DNA from: Longimicrobiaceae bacterium
GTDB taxonomy: Bacteria > Gemmatimonadota > Gemmatimonadetes > Longimicrobiales > Longimicrobiaceae
Length of the DNA stretch: 64,000 bases
Reading direction: 5' to 3'
Assembly (NCBI GenBank): GCA_036375715.1
Contig: DASVBS010000060.1
Location: 186,001 to 250,000 of the forward strand
Below are positions 35,323 through 44,021 of the stretch, piece after piece. A program made the translations under genes and the position numbers. Each line of letters begins with the position of its first letter. The first letter of the stretch is position 1. The notes under the pieces were generated by a model, which was given only the letters and a program-made list of their open reading frames with translations, had not been told where the DNA came from and made no database searches.

Positions 35323-35588
35323 TGGATGCGCTGTTCCGGTTTGTCTCGACGCTGCTGCTGTTTTCCTTCGTCTTCTGCTGTGCCGCTTCCGGCTTCCTCC
35401 AGGTGCGCGCCTGGGGCCGACACACGCTGCCGGGCGTGACGGTTTCGCTGCGGGCGCTGCGAGAGCCGGAGCGCTTCTTCGATCCGATCGGGCTGCGCCA
35501 GATGCTCCTGGCCAGACGAATGCTCACGCTCGGCGGCGTGGCCTACGTGACGTACGGGATCCTGATCGTCGTCGGGAACTTCATCTAA
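35322..35588 (+). CDS. Small membrane protein in the quinone operon (88 aa)
   Basis: The product has one or two hydrophobic helices at each end (LFRFVSTLLLFSFVFCCAAS near the N-terminus and AYVTYGILIVVGNFI at the C-terminus), and between them GVTVSLRALREPERFFDPIG. It overlaps the methyltransferase by ATGA and ends 17 nt before ubiD. No family is recognised. The position suggests a role in quinone synthesis or a membrane anchor for its enzymes, with no direct evidence. Confidence 0.65.
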   Translation: MDALFRFVSTLLLFSFVFCCAASGFLQVRAWGRHTLPGVTVSLRALREPERFFDPIGLRQMLLARRMLTLGGVAYVTYGILIVVGNFI

Positions 35589-35605
35589 CCTCGAGGGCCA
35601 TCTCT

Positions 35606-37117
35606 GTGGGGAGTGGCCTGGACGGAATGAAGATCTTTCAGAATCTGCGCGAGTTCATCGAGCACCTGGACCGGAGCGGCGAGCTCGTCCGCATCAAGCG
35701 TCCGGTCTCTGTGGACCTGGAGATGGCGGAGATCGCCGACCGGACCATGAAGCTCCCGGGGGGTGGACCGGCGCTGCTTTTTGAGAGGCCAGTGCTGCAG
35801 GACGGCAGCGAGAGCTCGATCCCCGTGGCCATCAACACCTTTGGATCGTGGGGCCGGATCTCGGCAGCGCTCGGGGTTGAGGATCTCTCCGAGCACGCGG
35901 AGCGGATTCGGACCCTCATGAAGCCCGAGGTTCCCAAGGGCCTCTGGGGGAAGGTGCAGATGCTCCCACGCCTGCTGGAGCTCGCCAAGGTCCCTCCTCG
36001 ACGCTATCGCGGCTCGCCCCCCTGCCAGGAAGTGGTGCTGCGCGAGGGCGAATTCGACCTCACCCGGCTCCTGCCGGTGCTGCGCACCTGGCCGCAGGAT
36101 GGCGGCCCCTTCATCACCATGCCGATGGTAATGACCCGGGACCCGGAGACCGGCGCGCAGAACATCGGTATGTACCGCATGCAGGTCTTCGGACCGACCA
36201 CCACCGGCATGCACTGGCAGCAGCACAAGGGTGGTGCGGCACACTACCGCGCCTGGAAGAAGCGGGGAGAGAAGCGGATGCCGGTGGTAGTGGCGCTGGG
36301 GGGCGATCCGGCGACGATGTATACCCCCACGGCCCCGCTTCCGCCGGGGATCAGCGAGTTCCTCTTCGGCGGCTTCCTGCGGCGAGAGCCGGTCGCCACC
36401 GCCCGGGCGCTCACCGCCGACCTCGACATTCCTGCAGAGGCGGAGATCGTGCTCGAGGGATATGTCGACACGACGGAGCCGCTGGCGATCGAGGGGCCGT
36501 TCGGCGATCACACCGGCTTCTATACCCTGGAGGAGCCGTACCCGACCTTCCACGTGACCACCGTCACGATGCGCAGGGAGCCGATCTATCCGGCTACCCT
36601 GGTCGGGCGTCCGCCGGTCGAAGACGTCTATCTGGGGGGTGCGACCGAGCGCATCTTCCTGCCGCTGGCGCAGCTCACCATGCCCGAGATCGTGGACTAT
36701 CACATGCCGCCGGAGGGCGTCTTCCACAACCTCGTGCTGGTCAGCATCCGCAAGGAGTACCCGGGGCACGCCTACAAGGTGATGAATGGCCTCTGGGGGA
36801 TGGGGCTGATGTCGCTGGCGAAGGTGATCGTCGTCGTGGACGAGGGGATCGACGTGCAGAACGTCACCGAGGCGTGGTGGTACGCCCTGGGGAACATCGA
36901 CCCGGCGCGGGACGTGTACTTCACCCGCGGTCCGGTCGACGACCTCGATCACGCCTCCCAATTCCCCTCCTTCGGGAGCAAGATGGGCATCGACGGCACC
37001 CGCAAGTGGCCGGAGGAAGGCTTCACCCGCCGCTGGCCCGACCTGATCGAGATGGACCCGGCGGTGAAGGAGAGGGTGGCGGGATACTGGGGGGAGCTGG
37101 GGATCGAGAGGCGGTAG
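35606..37117 (+). CDS. ubiD: UbiD-family prenylated-FMN decarboxylase
   Basis: UbiD-family enzymes use prenylated FMN to decarboxylate aromatic acids. The 503-residue protein has NLREFIEHLDRSGELVRIKR, PMVMTRDPETGAQNIGMYRM (pFMN/Mn binding), GISEFLFGGFLRREPVATA, EIVLEGYVDTTEP and GPFGDHTGFYT with the conserved E-R-E type residues. GTG 35606 has a GAGGG 8 nt upstream; ATG 35627 (MKIFQNLREF) is the other start and closer to the family N-terminus. With ubiA and ubiX it forms a menaquinone/quinone set; the substrate is not certain. Confidence 0.92.
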   Translation: MGSGLDGMKIFQNLREFIEHLDRSGELVRIKRPVSVDLEMAEIADRTMKLPGGGPALLFERPVLQDGSESSIPVAINTFGSWGRISAALGVEDLSEHAERIRTLMKPEVPKGLWGKVQMLPRLLELAKVPPRRYRGSPPCQEVVLREGEFDLTRLLPVLRTWPQDGGPFITMPMVMTRDPETGAQNIGMYRMQVFGPTTTGMHWQQHKGGAAHYRAWKKRGEKRMPVVVALGGDPATMYTPTAPLPPGISEFLFGGFLRREPVATARALTADLDIPAEAEIVLEGYVDTTEPLAIEGPFGDHTGFYTLEEPYPTFHVTTVTMRREPIYPATLVGRPPVEDVYLGGATERIFLPLAQLTMPEIVDYHMPPEGVFHNLVLVSIRKEYPGHAYKVMNGLWGMGLMSLAKVIVVVDEGIDVQNVTEAWWYALGNIDPARDVYFTRGPVDDLDHASQFPSFGSKMGIDGTRKWPEEGFTRRWPDLIEMDPAVKERVAGYWGELGIERR

Positions 37118-37118
37118 C

Positions 37119-37268
37119 AATTACGAATTACGAATTACGACGTTGTGTACAGCTCGCGGTATCAATTGCTTCCCGAATTCGTGGAACAGAGCTGGCTCGC
37201 CAGGGTCACCTCGGAAGCACGAGCTTGAAGTTCCTAGCTCGTAATTCGTAATTCATAATTCGTAATTC
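37119..37268. repeat. Inverted heptamer element E between ubiD and ubiA
   Basis: The left arm, 37119-37138, is AATTAC plus two GAATTAC units, starting two bases after the ubiD stop. The right arm, 37241-37268, is GTAATTC, GTAATTC, ATAATTC, GTAATTC. The arms are inverted and about 100 nt apart. The interior is unrelated to the other elements and has no gene or clear terminator. The two flanking genes are co-directional. Confidence 0.85.
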
Positions 37269-37319
37269 GCAGTTCGCTGCGCCGGGCACGGCTTGAGAAG
37301 AACGCACGAAGGTTGAGGA

Positions 37320-38225
37320 ATGCGCCAGAATATAGTTGAAGGCCAGACTCTACGCGGCGCGGGGCGCCTCGTAGACTACTCCAACCTGGTGAAGTTGCCG
37401 CACACCGTGTTCGCGCTGCCGTTTGCGGTGGTGGGGGCTATTCTGGCCAGCTATCGCTTTCCGGTGAACCTGGCGGACCTCGGGTGGATTCTGCTGGCCT
37501 TCACCTCGGCGCGCTTCGCGGCGATGGGGTTCAACCGGATCGTGGACCGGCGGGTAGACGCGCTGAACCCGCGCACGCGGCTTCGCGAGATTCCCGCCGG
37601 GCGTCTCAGTGTGCGTCAGGCGTCGGCGGCGGTGGCTGTCGCGAGCGTGCTCTTCCTGCTGAGCGCGGGGATGCTCAATCGGCTCTGCCTGCTACTTGCA
37701 CCTTTCGCCCTGGCCTGGGTCTTCTTCTACTCCTATACCAAGCGATTCACTCGCTGGGCGCACCTGGTACTCGGCTTTGCGCTGGCGATTGCGCCGGTGG
37801 GAGCGTACCTGGCCATTGCAGGTGGGTGGGGCGACGCCGTACCGGGGCTCCTCACGCTCGCCGGGGCGGTGCTCTGCTGGGTTGCCGGCTTCGACATCCT
37901 CTATTCGCTGCAGGATGAGGCTTTCGATCGGGAGCACGGCCTGAAGTCGGTTCCTGCCGCCTTCGGTGCTCGCAATGCAATCCGCATTTCGCGGTTCCTC
38001 CACTTCCTCTGCTTCGCCTTGTTCGTCGCCACAGGACTGCTTTTCGCGGAGCTCGGAGTGCTGTATGCCCTCGGGTTGGCGATCTGCGGCGCGATGCTCG
38101 TTTACGAGCAGAGCCTGGTCGCCCCCGATGACCTCTCGCGTATCGACGCCGCCTTCTTCAACGTGAACGGAGTGATCTCGGTGGTCCTCGCCGTGCTCGT
38201 TCTGGTGGAGCGTCTGCTGGCGTGA
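37320..38225 (+). CDS. ubiA: UbiA-family aromatic prenyltransferase
   Basis: A membrane prenyltransferase that adds a polyprenyl chain to an aromatic acid. The 301-residue protein has about eight helices and both Asp-rich motifs: NRIVDRRVDALNPRT (NDxxD-type, near residue 72) and FDILYSLQDEAFDREHGL. RFAAMGFNRIVDRR is typical of the 4-hydroxybenzoate/MqnP branch. It is followed by overlapping ubiX and preceded by ubiD and menG. I read this as MqnP-like (futalosine menaquinone route), but UbiA for ubiquinone remains possible. Confidence 0.88.
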   Translation: MRQNIVEGQTLRGAGRLVDYSNLVKLPHTVFALPFAVVGAILASYRFPVNLADLGWILLAFTSARFAAMGFNRIVDRRVDALNPRTRLREIPAGRLSVRQASAAVAVASVLFLLSAGMLNRLCLLLAPFALAWVFFYSYTKRFTRWAHLVLGFALAIAPVGAYLAIAGGWGDAVPGLLTLAGAVLCWVAGFDILYSLQDEAFDREHGLKSVPAAFGARNAIRISRFLHFLCFALFVATGLLFAELGVLYALGLAICGAMLVYEQSLVAPDDLSRIDAAFFNVNGVISVVLAVLVLVERLLA

Positions 38226-38830
38226 GCGCTTCGTCATCCGCCCCGGTCCACCTCGCTGTTACGGGCGCTTCCGGGGCGCCCTATGCTGTGCGCCTGCTGC
38301 GCGCGCTCAATGAGCTCCAGGTGCCGGTGCGGCTGATGGTCTCCAACTACGGCTGGCGCCTGCTCGAGGAGGAGGCGGGAATCGCGGATGTCGCGGCGCT
38401 GCAAGCGGCCACGGGAGACTGGAGCCGGGTCGAGCTGTACGAGTCCTCGAACCGCGGAGCCACGCCCGCCTCAGGGAGCGCCCCCTCCCGCGGCATGGTG
38501 ATCTGCCCCTGTTCGATGGGCACACTGGGGTCCATTGCCGCCGGAACGAGCCGTGACCTCGTGGAACGCGCGGCCGACGTCACCCTGAAGGAGCGGCGTC
38601 CGCTCATCCTGGTGCCGCGCGAGACCCCTCTCTCACTGATCCACCTGGAGAACATGACGCGCCTGGCGCGGGCAGGAGCGACCATCCTCCCGGCGGCCCC
38701 GGGGTTCTACAATCACCCCACCTCCATCGACGACCTGGTAGGCTTCGTCGTCGCCCGGATCCTTGACCATCTCGGGATCGAGCACAGGTTGACGCGGCGG
38801 TGGTCGCAGGGCGAGGAGGCGAAGCCGTGA
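38222..38830 (+). CDS. ubiX: Flavin prenyltransferase (UbiX family)
   Basis: UbiX makes the prenylated FMN cofactor needed by UbiD. The 202-residue protein has the flavodoxin-like N-terminus VHLAVTGASGAPYAVRLLRAL, MVICPCSMGTLGSIAAGTS (FMN phosphate and active-site Ser), ERRPLILVPRETPLSLIHLENM and LPAAPGFYNHPTSIDDLV. GTG start at 38222 overlaps ubiA by 4 nt. Its tight coupling to ubiD and ubiA supports one pathway. The stop overlaps the phosphoesterase start. Confidence 0.93.
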   Translation: MSASSSAPVHLAVTGASGAPYAVRLLRALNELQVPVRLMVSNYGWRLLEEEAGIADVAALQAATGDWSRVELYESSNRGATPASGSAPSRGMVICPCSMGTLGSIAAGTSRDLVERAADVTLKERRPLILVPRETPLSLIHLENMTRLARAGATILPAAPGFYNHPTSIDDLVGFVVARILDHLGIEHRLTRRWSQGEEAKP

Positions 38831-39309
38831 AGATCGGCGTCATCTCCGACACGCACGGAATGTTGCGACCGGAGGTGTTCGAGCTCTTCAGCGGTGCCGA
38901 TCACATTCTGCACGGCGGTGACGTCGGCCCGCCCGACCTTCTCACGGAGCTGGAGGCGATCGCTCCGGTGACCGCGGTCTGGGGCAATACGGATGGCTTC
39001 GGGCTGCGTGCACGCGTTCCGGAAGTAGCCAGGGTCAGCCTCGGGGGAGTGGAGGTGGTGGTGATCCATGGTCACCAGTTCGGTTCCCCGAACCCGACGC
39101 GCGTTGCGCGTGCCTACCCGGATGCCGGGCTGGTCGTTTTCGGGCACACCCACGAGGCAGTGATCGAGCGGGTCGGCTCCACCCTGGCAATCAACCCGGG
39201 TAGTGCCGGCCCGCGCCGCTTCCGGCAGCCGGTGACCGTCGCGATCGCGACAGTCGGAGAGGCGGGGGCGGACGCCGAACTCGTGTTGCTGCAGGCGGAG
39301 AGGCGATGA
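38827..39309 (+). CDS. YfcE/MJ0936-type metallophosphoesterase
   Basis: A 160-residue calcineurin-like phosphoesterase. All metal-site blocks are present: KIGVISDTHG (D-x-H), ILHGGDVG, VWGNTDGF, VVIHGHQFG and FGHTHEAVIE. This size and layout fit the YfcE/phosphodiesterase group. GTG 38827 overlaps the ubiX stop; the in-frame extension to 38800 is inside ubiX. It closes the quinone operon but its substrate is unknown. Confidence 0.85.
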   Translation: MKIGVISDTHGMLRPEVFELFSGADHILHGGDVGPPDLLTELEAIAPVTAVWGNTDGFGLRARVPEVARVSLGGVEVVVIHGHQFGSPNPTRVARAYPDAGLVVFGHTHEAVIERVGSTLAINPGSAGPRRFRQPVTVAIATVGEAGADAELVLLQAERR

Positions 39310-40856
39310 CGATGGTGCCGTTCGCTGGCTCCGGTGGGCTCCGGGCGATCGCCGGTATGGCACTCCTCGCGGGCGCGGCACTGCTTCCGGCGCGGCTCGG
39401 TGCACAGCAGGGGGTGGCGGCAGATCCGATCCTGGCGGCAATCGACAGCGTGGCGATGGAGGACTCGCGCGTCGAGGAGCTGGCGCAGGCACTAACCGAT
39501 TCGATCGGTCCGCGGCTCACGGGAACCCCGGGGATGCAGGCCGCGAACGAGTGGGTGGCGGAGCGCTACCGCGAGTGGGGCATCGGCGTGCGGATCGAGC
39601 CATACGGGACCTGGCCGGGGTGGCGCCGCGGCGTGACGCACGTAGACCTGCTGGAGCCTCGCGTGAAGACCCTGCGGGCCATGCTTCACCCGTGGAGCGC
39701 TCCGACGAACGGTCCACGCACTGCCAAGGTCGTGCAGTTTCCCGAGGTGGCCCGCAAAGCGGAGCTGGAAGCGTGGCTGGCGGGTGTCCGTGGGCGTGCC
39801 GTACTGCTGGACGCGGCACCGGTCACCTGCCGTCCGGCGGAAAGCTGGGAGCGCTGGGGCGGAGAGGAGGCCAGCGCCCGCGTCGAGGATGCTGCGGCGG
39901 AGGCGGAGGCCCGCTGGGAGGCTCGGCTTGCCTCCGCCGGAGTCGATTTGCCTCGACTGATCTCCATGCTCGCGGAGGCCGGTGCCACGGCTGTGCTGAC
40001 CACCGACTGGACGGGGGGTTGGGGCGCCACGCGGCTGCACGGGATGGGGAGCGACCTCATCCCCATGATCAACCTGTCGTGCGAGGACTACGGCCTCCTC
40101 TTCCGCCTGGCGGAACGCGGTCAGGGCCCCGTCATTCGGATCGAAGCCGAGGCCGAGTTCCTGGGGCCGGTCCAGGTCGCCAACACCATCGCGACGATTC
40201 CGGGGACCGAGCTTCCCGACGAGTACGTGATCCTGTCGGCGCACCTCGACTCGTGGGACGGCGCCTCGGGTGCGACCGACAACGGCACAGGCACGGTGGT
40301 GATGATGGAAGCGATGCGGATCCTGAAGGAGGTCTATCCGCATCCCCGCCGGACCATCATTGCCGGGCACTGGAGCGGGGAAGAGCAGGGGATCCATGGC
40401 TCCGCGGCGTTTGCCGCGGATCACCCCGAGATCGTGGCGGGCATTCAGGTGGCGCTCAACCAGGACAACGGGACCGGCCCGATCGAGCGGATCTTCATGG
40501 AGGGGTTTGCGGAGGTCGCGCCGGTCTTCGAGCAGTGGCTCGCGCAGATGCCGGGTGACCTGGCGGAGGGGATCGAGCTGATCTCGCCGGGAACGCCGAG
40601 CGGCGGGACGAGTGATCACTCTTCGTTCATCTGCCGAGGCGCACCTGCCTTCTTCCTCCGTTCCGGCGACTGGGACTACGGGACGTACACCTGGCACACC
40701 GAGCTGGACACCTTCGACAAGATCGCGCTGGACGAGGTGCGTCGGAACGCACGCTTCGTCGCCATGCTCGCCTACCTGGCGTCGGAGCATCCGGAGAAGC
40801 TGTCGCGCGCCCGCGCCGTCGAGGAGTGGCCGGAGTGCAGGGTGCCGCAGCGGTAG
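39306..40856 (+). CDS. Secreted M28 zinc aminopeptidase/carboxypeptidase
   Basis: An exported di-zinc peptidase of the M28 family. An N-terminal signal peptide of about 30 residues (AGMALLAGAALLPARLGAQQ) is followed by a PA-type insert and the M28 domain. The zinc ligands and catalytic residues can be read: SAHLDSWD, ATDNGTGTV, WSGEEQGIHG, LNQDNGTG and TWHTELDTFD. The 516-residue length and the layout resemble carboxypeptidase Q or aminopeptidase Y. It overlaps the phosphoesterase gene by ATGA. Confidence 0.85.
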   Translation: MTMVPFAGSGGLRAIAGMALLAGAALLPARLGAQQGVAADPILAAIDSVAMEDSRVEELAQALTDSIGPRLTGTPGMQAANEWVAERYREWGIGVRIEPYGTWPGWRRGVTHVDLLEPRVKTLRAMLHPWSAPTNGPRTAKVVQFPEVARKAELEAWLAGVRGRAVLLDAAPVTCRPAESWERWGGEEASARVEDAAAEAEARWEARLASAGVDLPRLISMLAEAGATAVLTTDWTGGWGATRLHGMGSDLIPMINLSCEDYGLLFRLAERGQGPVIRIEAEAEFLGPVQVANTIATIPGTELPDEYVILSAHLDSWDGASGATDNGTGTVVMMEAMRILKEVYPHPRRTIIAGHWSGEEQGIHGSAAFAADHPEIVAGIQVALNQDNGTGPIERIFMEGFAEVAPVFEQWLAQMPGDLAEGIELISPGTPSGGTSDHSSFICRGAPAFFLRSGDWDYGTYTWHTELDTFDKIALDEVRRNARFVAMLAYLASEHPEKLSRARAVEEWPECRVPQR

Positions 40857-40883
40857 GCGCGCCCTTGGAGCCGGCGAAGCGAC

Positions 40884-41906
40884 TCAGTTGCTCGTCGTGT
40901 CTTCCAGGGAGGATTCGTACTGCTCCAGAAGGGTATCGACGGCTGCATCGCGGGCATCCTCGCCCGCGGTTTCCGCTTCGACGCTGCGGAGGGTGACGAT
41001 GGCCACTTCCGGCGGCGCTCCGAAGCGGACGGGGATGAAGCCGTACCCTGTCCCGCAGGTCACGAACATGACCATCTGGCCGATCCGGTAGAGCCGTTCC
41101 GCTCCTTCCACCACAGCCGAGGGAATCGCCTCTGAGTTGAGCCAGCTCAGGCGAGGCGTTCCGGGCACCTCTACGTCGCCGCAGAACACCCCGCCCGCCA
41201 GCACGGCGGGAACCCTGTCATTATCGGCCCGCGCACCCAGCACCGGGTTGTGTGAGATCAGGAAGCCCACGCGCGTCCCCGATCCCAGCTGACCGAGAAC
41301 ATAGGCCTGTTCGCCGACCGATTCACCCAGGAGCTCCGCATCAACCCCCACGACGGCGGCGGAATCGCCGCCGTGCTCCAGGATCGCAGTCTCGTTGCGG
41401 AGCACCCGCACTCCGGCCTCGGACAGCGTGGCGGCGATCCGCGCCGCCAGGCTGTCGCTGCGCACGTCGCGATCCCCCAGCACCGCGAAGGTGGACACGC
41501 CGGATAGTGGGCGGAGCAGCTCGCGCAGCGCGGTCGGATCGGTGCCGTTCCCCAGGTAGTCGCCCAGCAGGACTACCACGTCGGGTTGCTCCGCGACGGC
41601 TCTGCGGATGGCGGCCGCCGCCACTTCCCGGTTTCCGCTCCAGAGGTCGAGCTGCAGGTCGGAGATCGCGGCGATCCGCATTCCGTCCCATCCGGGCGGA
41701 ATGCCGAGCACGTGCAGCTCGACCGGGGTCACGCGGAGGTTCTCCACAGGCGTGGCCCCGTAGATCGATTCGGGAGGAAGCGTGTCCCAGGGATAGACCG
41801 GCAGACCGGCGCCACCCTCCGCCGTTTCTTCAGCCGGCTCGGCCTCCGAGCCGCACCCGCCGAGGACCAGAGCAGTGATCGCCAGGAGAAGGTGCAATCG
41901 ATTCAT
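40884..41906 (-). CDS. Lipoprotein metallophosphoesterase
   Basis: A 340-residue protein beginning MNRLHLLLAITALVLGGCGS, a lipoprotein signal with the lipobox LGGC, so it is probably anchored to a membrane. The calcineurin-like domain shows AAISDLQLDLW, VVLLGDYLGNGTDP, AVLGDRDVRSD, LISHNPVLGA and FVTCGTGYGFIPVRFG. SDxQ replaces the usual SDxH at the first metal motif, and GDRDV replaces GNHD, so activity is uncertain. Start ATG 41906; it is convergent with the M28 gene. Confidence 0.75.
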   Translation of the reverse strand: MNRLHLLLAITALVLGGCGSEAEPAEETAEGGAGLPVYPWDTLPPESIYGATPVENLRVTPVELHVLGIPPGWDGMRIAAISDLQLDLWSGNREVAAAAIRRAVAEQPDVVVLLGDYLGNGTDPTALRELLRPLSGVSTFAVLGDRDVRSDSLAARIAATLSEAGVRVLRNETAILEHGGDSAAVVGVDAELLGESVGEQAYVLGQLGSGTRVGFLISHNPVLGARADNDRVPAVLAGGVFCGDVEVPGTPRLSWLNSEAIPSAVVEGAERLYRIGQMVMFVTCGTGYGFIPVRFGAPPEVAIVTLRSVEAETAGEDARDAAVDTLLEQYESSLEDTTSN

Positions 41907-41935
41907 CACGGGCGCGCGGTCACGCGTAAGGATCC

Positions 41936-43108
41936 TTATGGGAGAGTGAGCGCCGGGGTGGGAGCAACGCACATGCCACCCTCCGCTGCTCGGGAACGGG
42001 CGGACAGTCCCTTGATGGCACGCCGGCGCGCGGGCGGCGTAGGCCCGTCTAGAGGCGCGGTGCGGCTCAGTTCCTCCGGCCTGGTGCGGAACCAGTGCGC
42101 CAGCAGCAGGATCTCCTCCACCTTGCGGGTGGAGACCATGGTGCCGCGGGGCTCGGGCGCCTCCAGAATTTCCCGGGCGATCCGGTCTGCCCGTTGGCGC
42201 TCCTTCCGGCTGCGGGGATAGGGCATCTCCGCGCGGACGGTTCCGCGACGAACGAGGTACAGCCGGTCGTCTCCGTTCACGCCGGGCAGGACGTAGCGAA
42301 AGGTGAGGTTCTCGAGTGCTTCCCGCAGCCGTCCGAATTCTTCGCGGAGCATCTCCAGCCGCATGAGACGGTCGCGCAGGGCAGCGGCATGCTCGAAGTC
42401 CCACCGCTCGACCGCGGCCCGCATTCGCTCCTCGATGCGCCGGATGGGCTCGTTGCCGATCCCGTCGAGGAACGCCCTGGCGAGCTCCACCAGGCGCGCA
42501 TACTCCGCTCGCGTGCAACCGCCCGCGCACGGGCCGGCGCAGAGCGACAGCTCGAAGCGATGACATCGCGGGGTCCGCTCGATCGGAAAGAGCTCGCCCT
42601 GATCGGCGTAGTGGATGGGCACCGATTGGGCACAGTCCCGCAGGCCGAGCGCGTCGTTCAGCTCGCGCACCCCGTCGGCGATGCGACGGCCGCCGCGAAA
42701 AGGTCCGAAGTAAGTCGCGGCATCGTCCGCGACCTGGCGAACGACGAAGAGGCGCGGCGCCCCGTCGCTCGTCAGCTTGAGGAAGCTGTAGAGCGCATCG
42801 CGCCGGTAGCGAACGTTGTAGCGCGGCCGGTAGCGCTTGATCAACCGTAGCTCGCGGAGGAGCGCGGCGAACTCGTTCGGCTCGTAGTCGAACTCGACCC
42901 GGCTGGCCTCGCGCACCAGGCGGTAGGCCTTCTCACCCTCTCGGGCGCGGAAGTAGGAGAGCAGCCTAGTCCGAATGGCTTTCGACTTTCCTACGTAGAG
43001 GACCTCACCGTCCTCTCCGATCATCCGGTACGTTCCGGGGAGGTTCCGAGCGGACTGGCGTACCTGCTCGCGCAGGGTGGCGGAAGGGGGGACGACGACT
43101 GCTGACAC
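41936..43108 (-). CDS. UvrC-like GIY-YIG protein lacking the C-terminal nuclease
   Basis: The 390-residue protein matches the N-terminal half of UvrC. It has a GIY-YIG domain (GTYRMIGEDGEVLYVGKSKA, residues 25-44), then LELSLCAGPCAGGC-type cysteines (FELSLCAGPCAGGCTRAEYA) and a UVR helix (RRIEERMRAAVERWDFEHAA). The RNase H-like nuclease and HhH domains of full UvrC (about 600 residues) are absent and the frame ends naturally. It could be a Cho-like incision enzyme or a second-copy UvrC. GTG 43108 has GGGAG 6 nt upstream, so the longer frame to 43264 is not used. mutM is just upstream. Confidence 0.75.
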   Translation of the reverse strand: MSAVVVPPSATLREQVRQSARNLPGTYRMIGEDGEVLYVGKSKAIRTRLLSYFRAREGEKAYRLVREASRVEFDYEPNEFAALLRELRLIKRYRPRYNVRYRRDALYSFLKLTSDGAPRLFVVRQVADDAATYFGPFRGGRRIADGVRELNDALGLRDCAQSVPIHYADQGELFPIERTPRCHRFELSLCAGPCAGGCTRAEYARLVELARAFLDGIGNEPIRRIEERMRAAVERWDFEHAAALRDRLMRLEMLREEFGRLREALENLTFRYVLPGVNGDDRLYLVRRGTVRAEMPYPRSRKERQRADRIAREILEAPEPRGTMVSTRKVEEILLLAHWFRTRPEELSRTAPLDGPTPPARRRAIKGLSARSRAAEGGMCVAPTPALTLP

Positions 43109-43193
43109 TCTCGCTCCCTGGTGAAGAAAAACCGAACCCGGCGAAGATAGACGTGCCGTCGAAGGGGCGAAAGTCTGCAGATGGAAGCCCGCG

Positions 43194-44006
43194 CTAGCGC
43201 TGGCAGGTGGGACAGAAGAAGGTGGAGCGACCGCCCTGGACGATGCGTCGAATCGGCGTACCACAGTTGAAGCAGGGCTCGCCCTCCCGGTCGTACACCT
43301 TCAGCCGACGAGCGAACGCCCCCTGCTCTCCGTTGGCGTCGCGATAGTCGAGGATGGTGGTTCCGCGAAAATCGATCGCCTCCTGAAGCACTTCCCGGAT
43401 CCCCGCGTGCAGGCGGCGCGCCCGGGGGCGGGTGAGCGTGCGCGCCTTCTTTCTGGGATCGATGCCGGCACGAAACAGCGCCTCGCTGGCGTAGATGTTT
43501 CCCACGCCGACAACGCGCTTCTGGTCCATCAACCAGGTCTTGATGGCGGTGTTCGACTTTCGTGTCAGCTCGTAGAGCAGCTCGGGAGTGAAGTCGGGGC
43601 CCAGCGGCTCGATACCGAGCTTCTTCTCTCGCTTCTCCCACTCGTCGGCGGGTACCAGCTCCAGCCGGCCGAAGCGGCGCACATCGCGATAGAGCATGCG
43701 TCGGCCACGGTCCAGGTCGAAGCGAACGCCGAGGTAGTCGGGGAGGGGCGCGTCGGCGGGAACAGCCAGAAGATTCCCCGTCATCCCCAAGTTGACGATA
43801 AGCCGGTCGTCGCCCAGGTCCACAACGATGTTCTTCGCCCGGCGCGAGACGGATTTGATCTTCCGGCCTCGCAGCGCGGCCTCGAATTCCCGAGCGTCTC
43901 CGCGCACCAGGTCCGGACGGAACACCTCGACGCGCCGGATGGTCGCACCGCGCACCAGCCGCTGCAGGTCCCGGACGATGGTCTCGACTTCGGGTAGCTC
44001 GGGCAA
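43194..44006 (-). CDS. mutM: Formamidopyrimidine-DNA glycosylase (MutM/Fpg)
   Basis: MutM removes oxidised purines from DNA. The 270-residue protein begins with PELPEVETI (catalytic Pro1), has GRKIKSVSRRAKNIVVDLG, a helix-two-turn-helix near VGVGNIYASEALFR, and a zinc finger EPCFNCGTPIRRIVQGGRST with FCPTCQR at the end. The length and motifs are standard. It lies next to the UvrC-like gene, so two DNA-repair genes are neighbours in the same orientation. Confidence 0.96.
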   Translation of the reverse strand: MPELPEVETIVRDLQRLVRGATIRRVEVFRPDLVRGDAREFEAALRGRKIKSVSRRAKNIVVDLGDDRLIVNLGMTGNLLAVPADAPLPDYLGVRFDLDRGRRMLYRDVRRFGRLELVPADEWEKREKKLGIEPLGPDFTPELLYELTRKSNTAIKTWLMDQKRVVGVGNIYASEALFRAGIDPRKKARTLTRPRARRLHAGIREVLQEAIDFRGTTILDYRDANGEQGAFARRLKVYDREGEPCFNCGTPIRRIVQGGRSTFFCPTCQR

Positions 44007-44021
44007 CGTTCCTCAACTCTT

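Noticed and set aside
40884-42566. 560-aa reading frame on the reverse strand reaching beyond the lipoprotein gene
   Set aside because: Only the part from ATG 41906 has a lipobox and a phosphoesterase domain. The upstream part is antisense filler over the UvrC-like gene.
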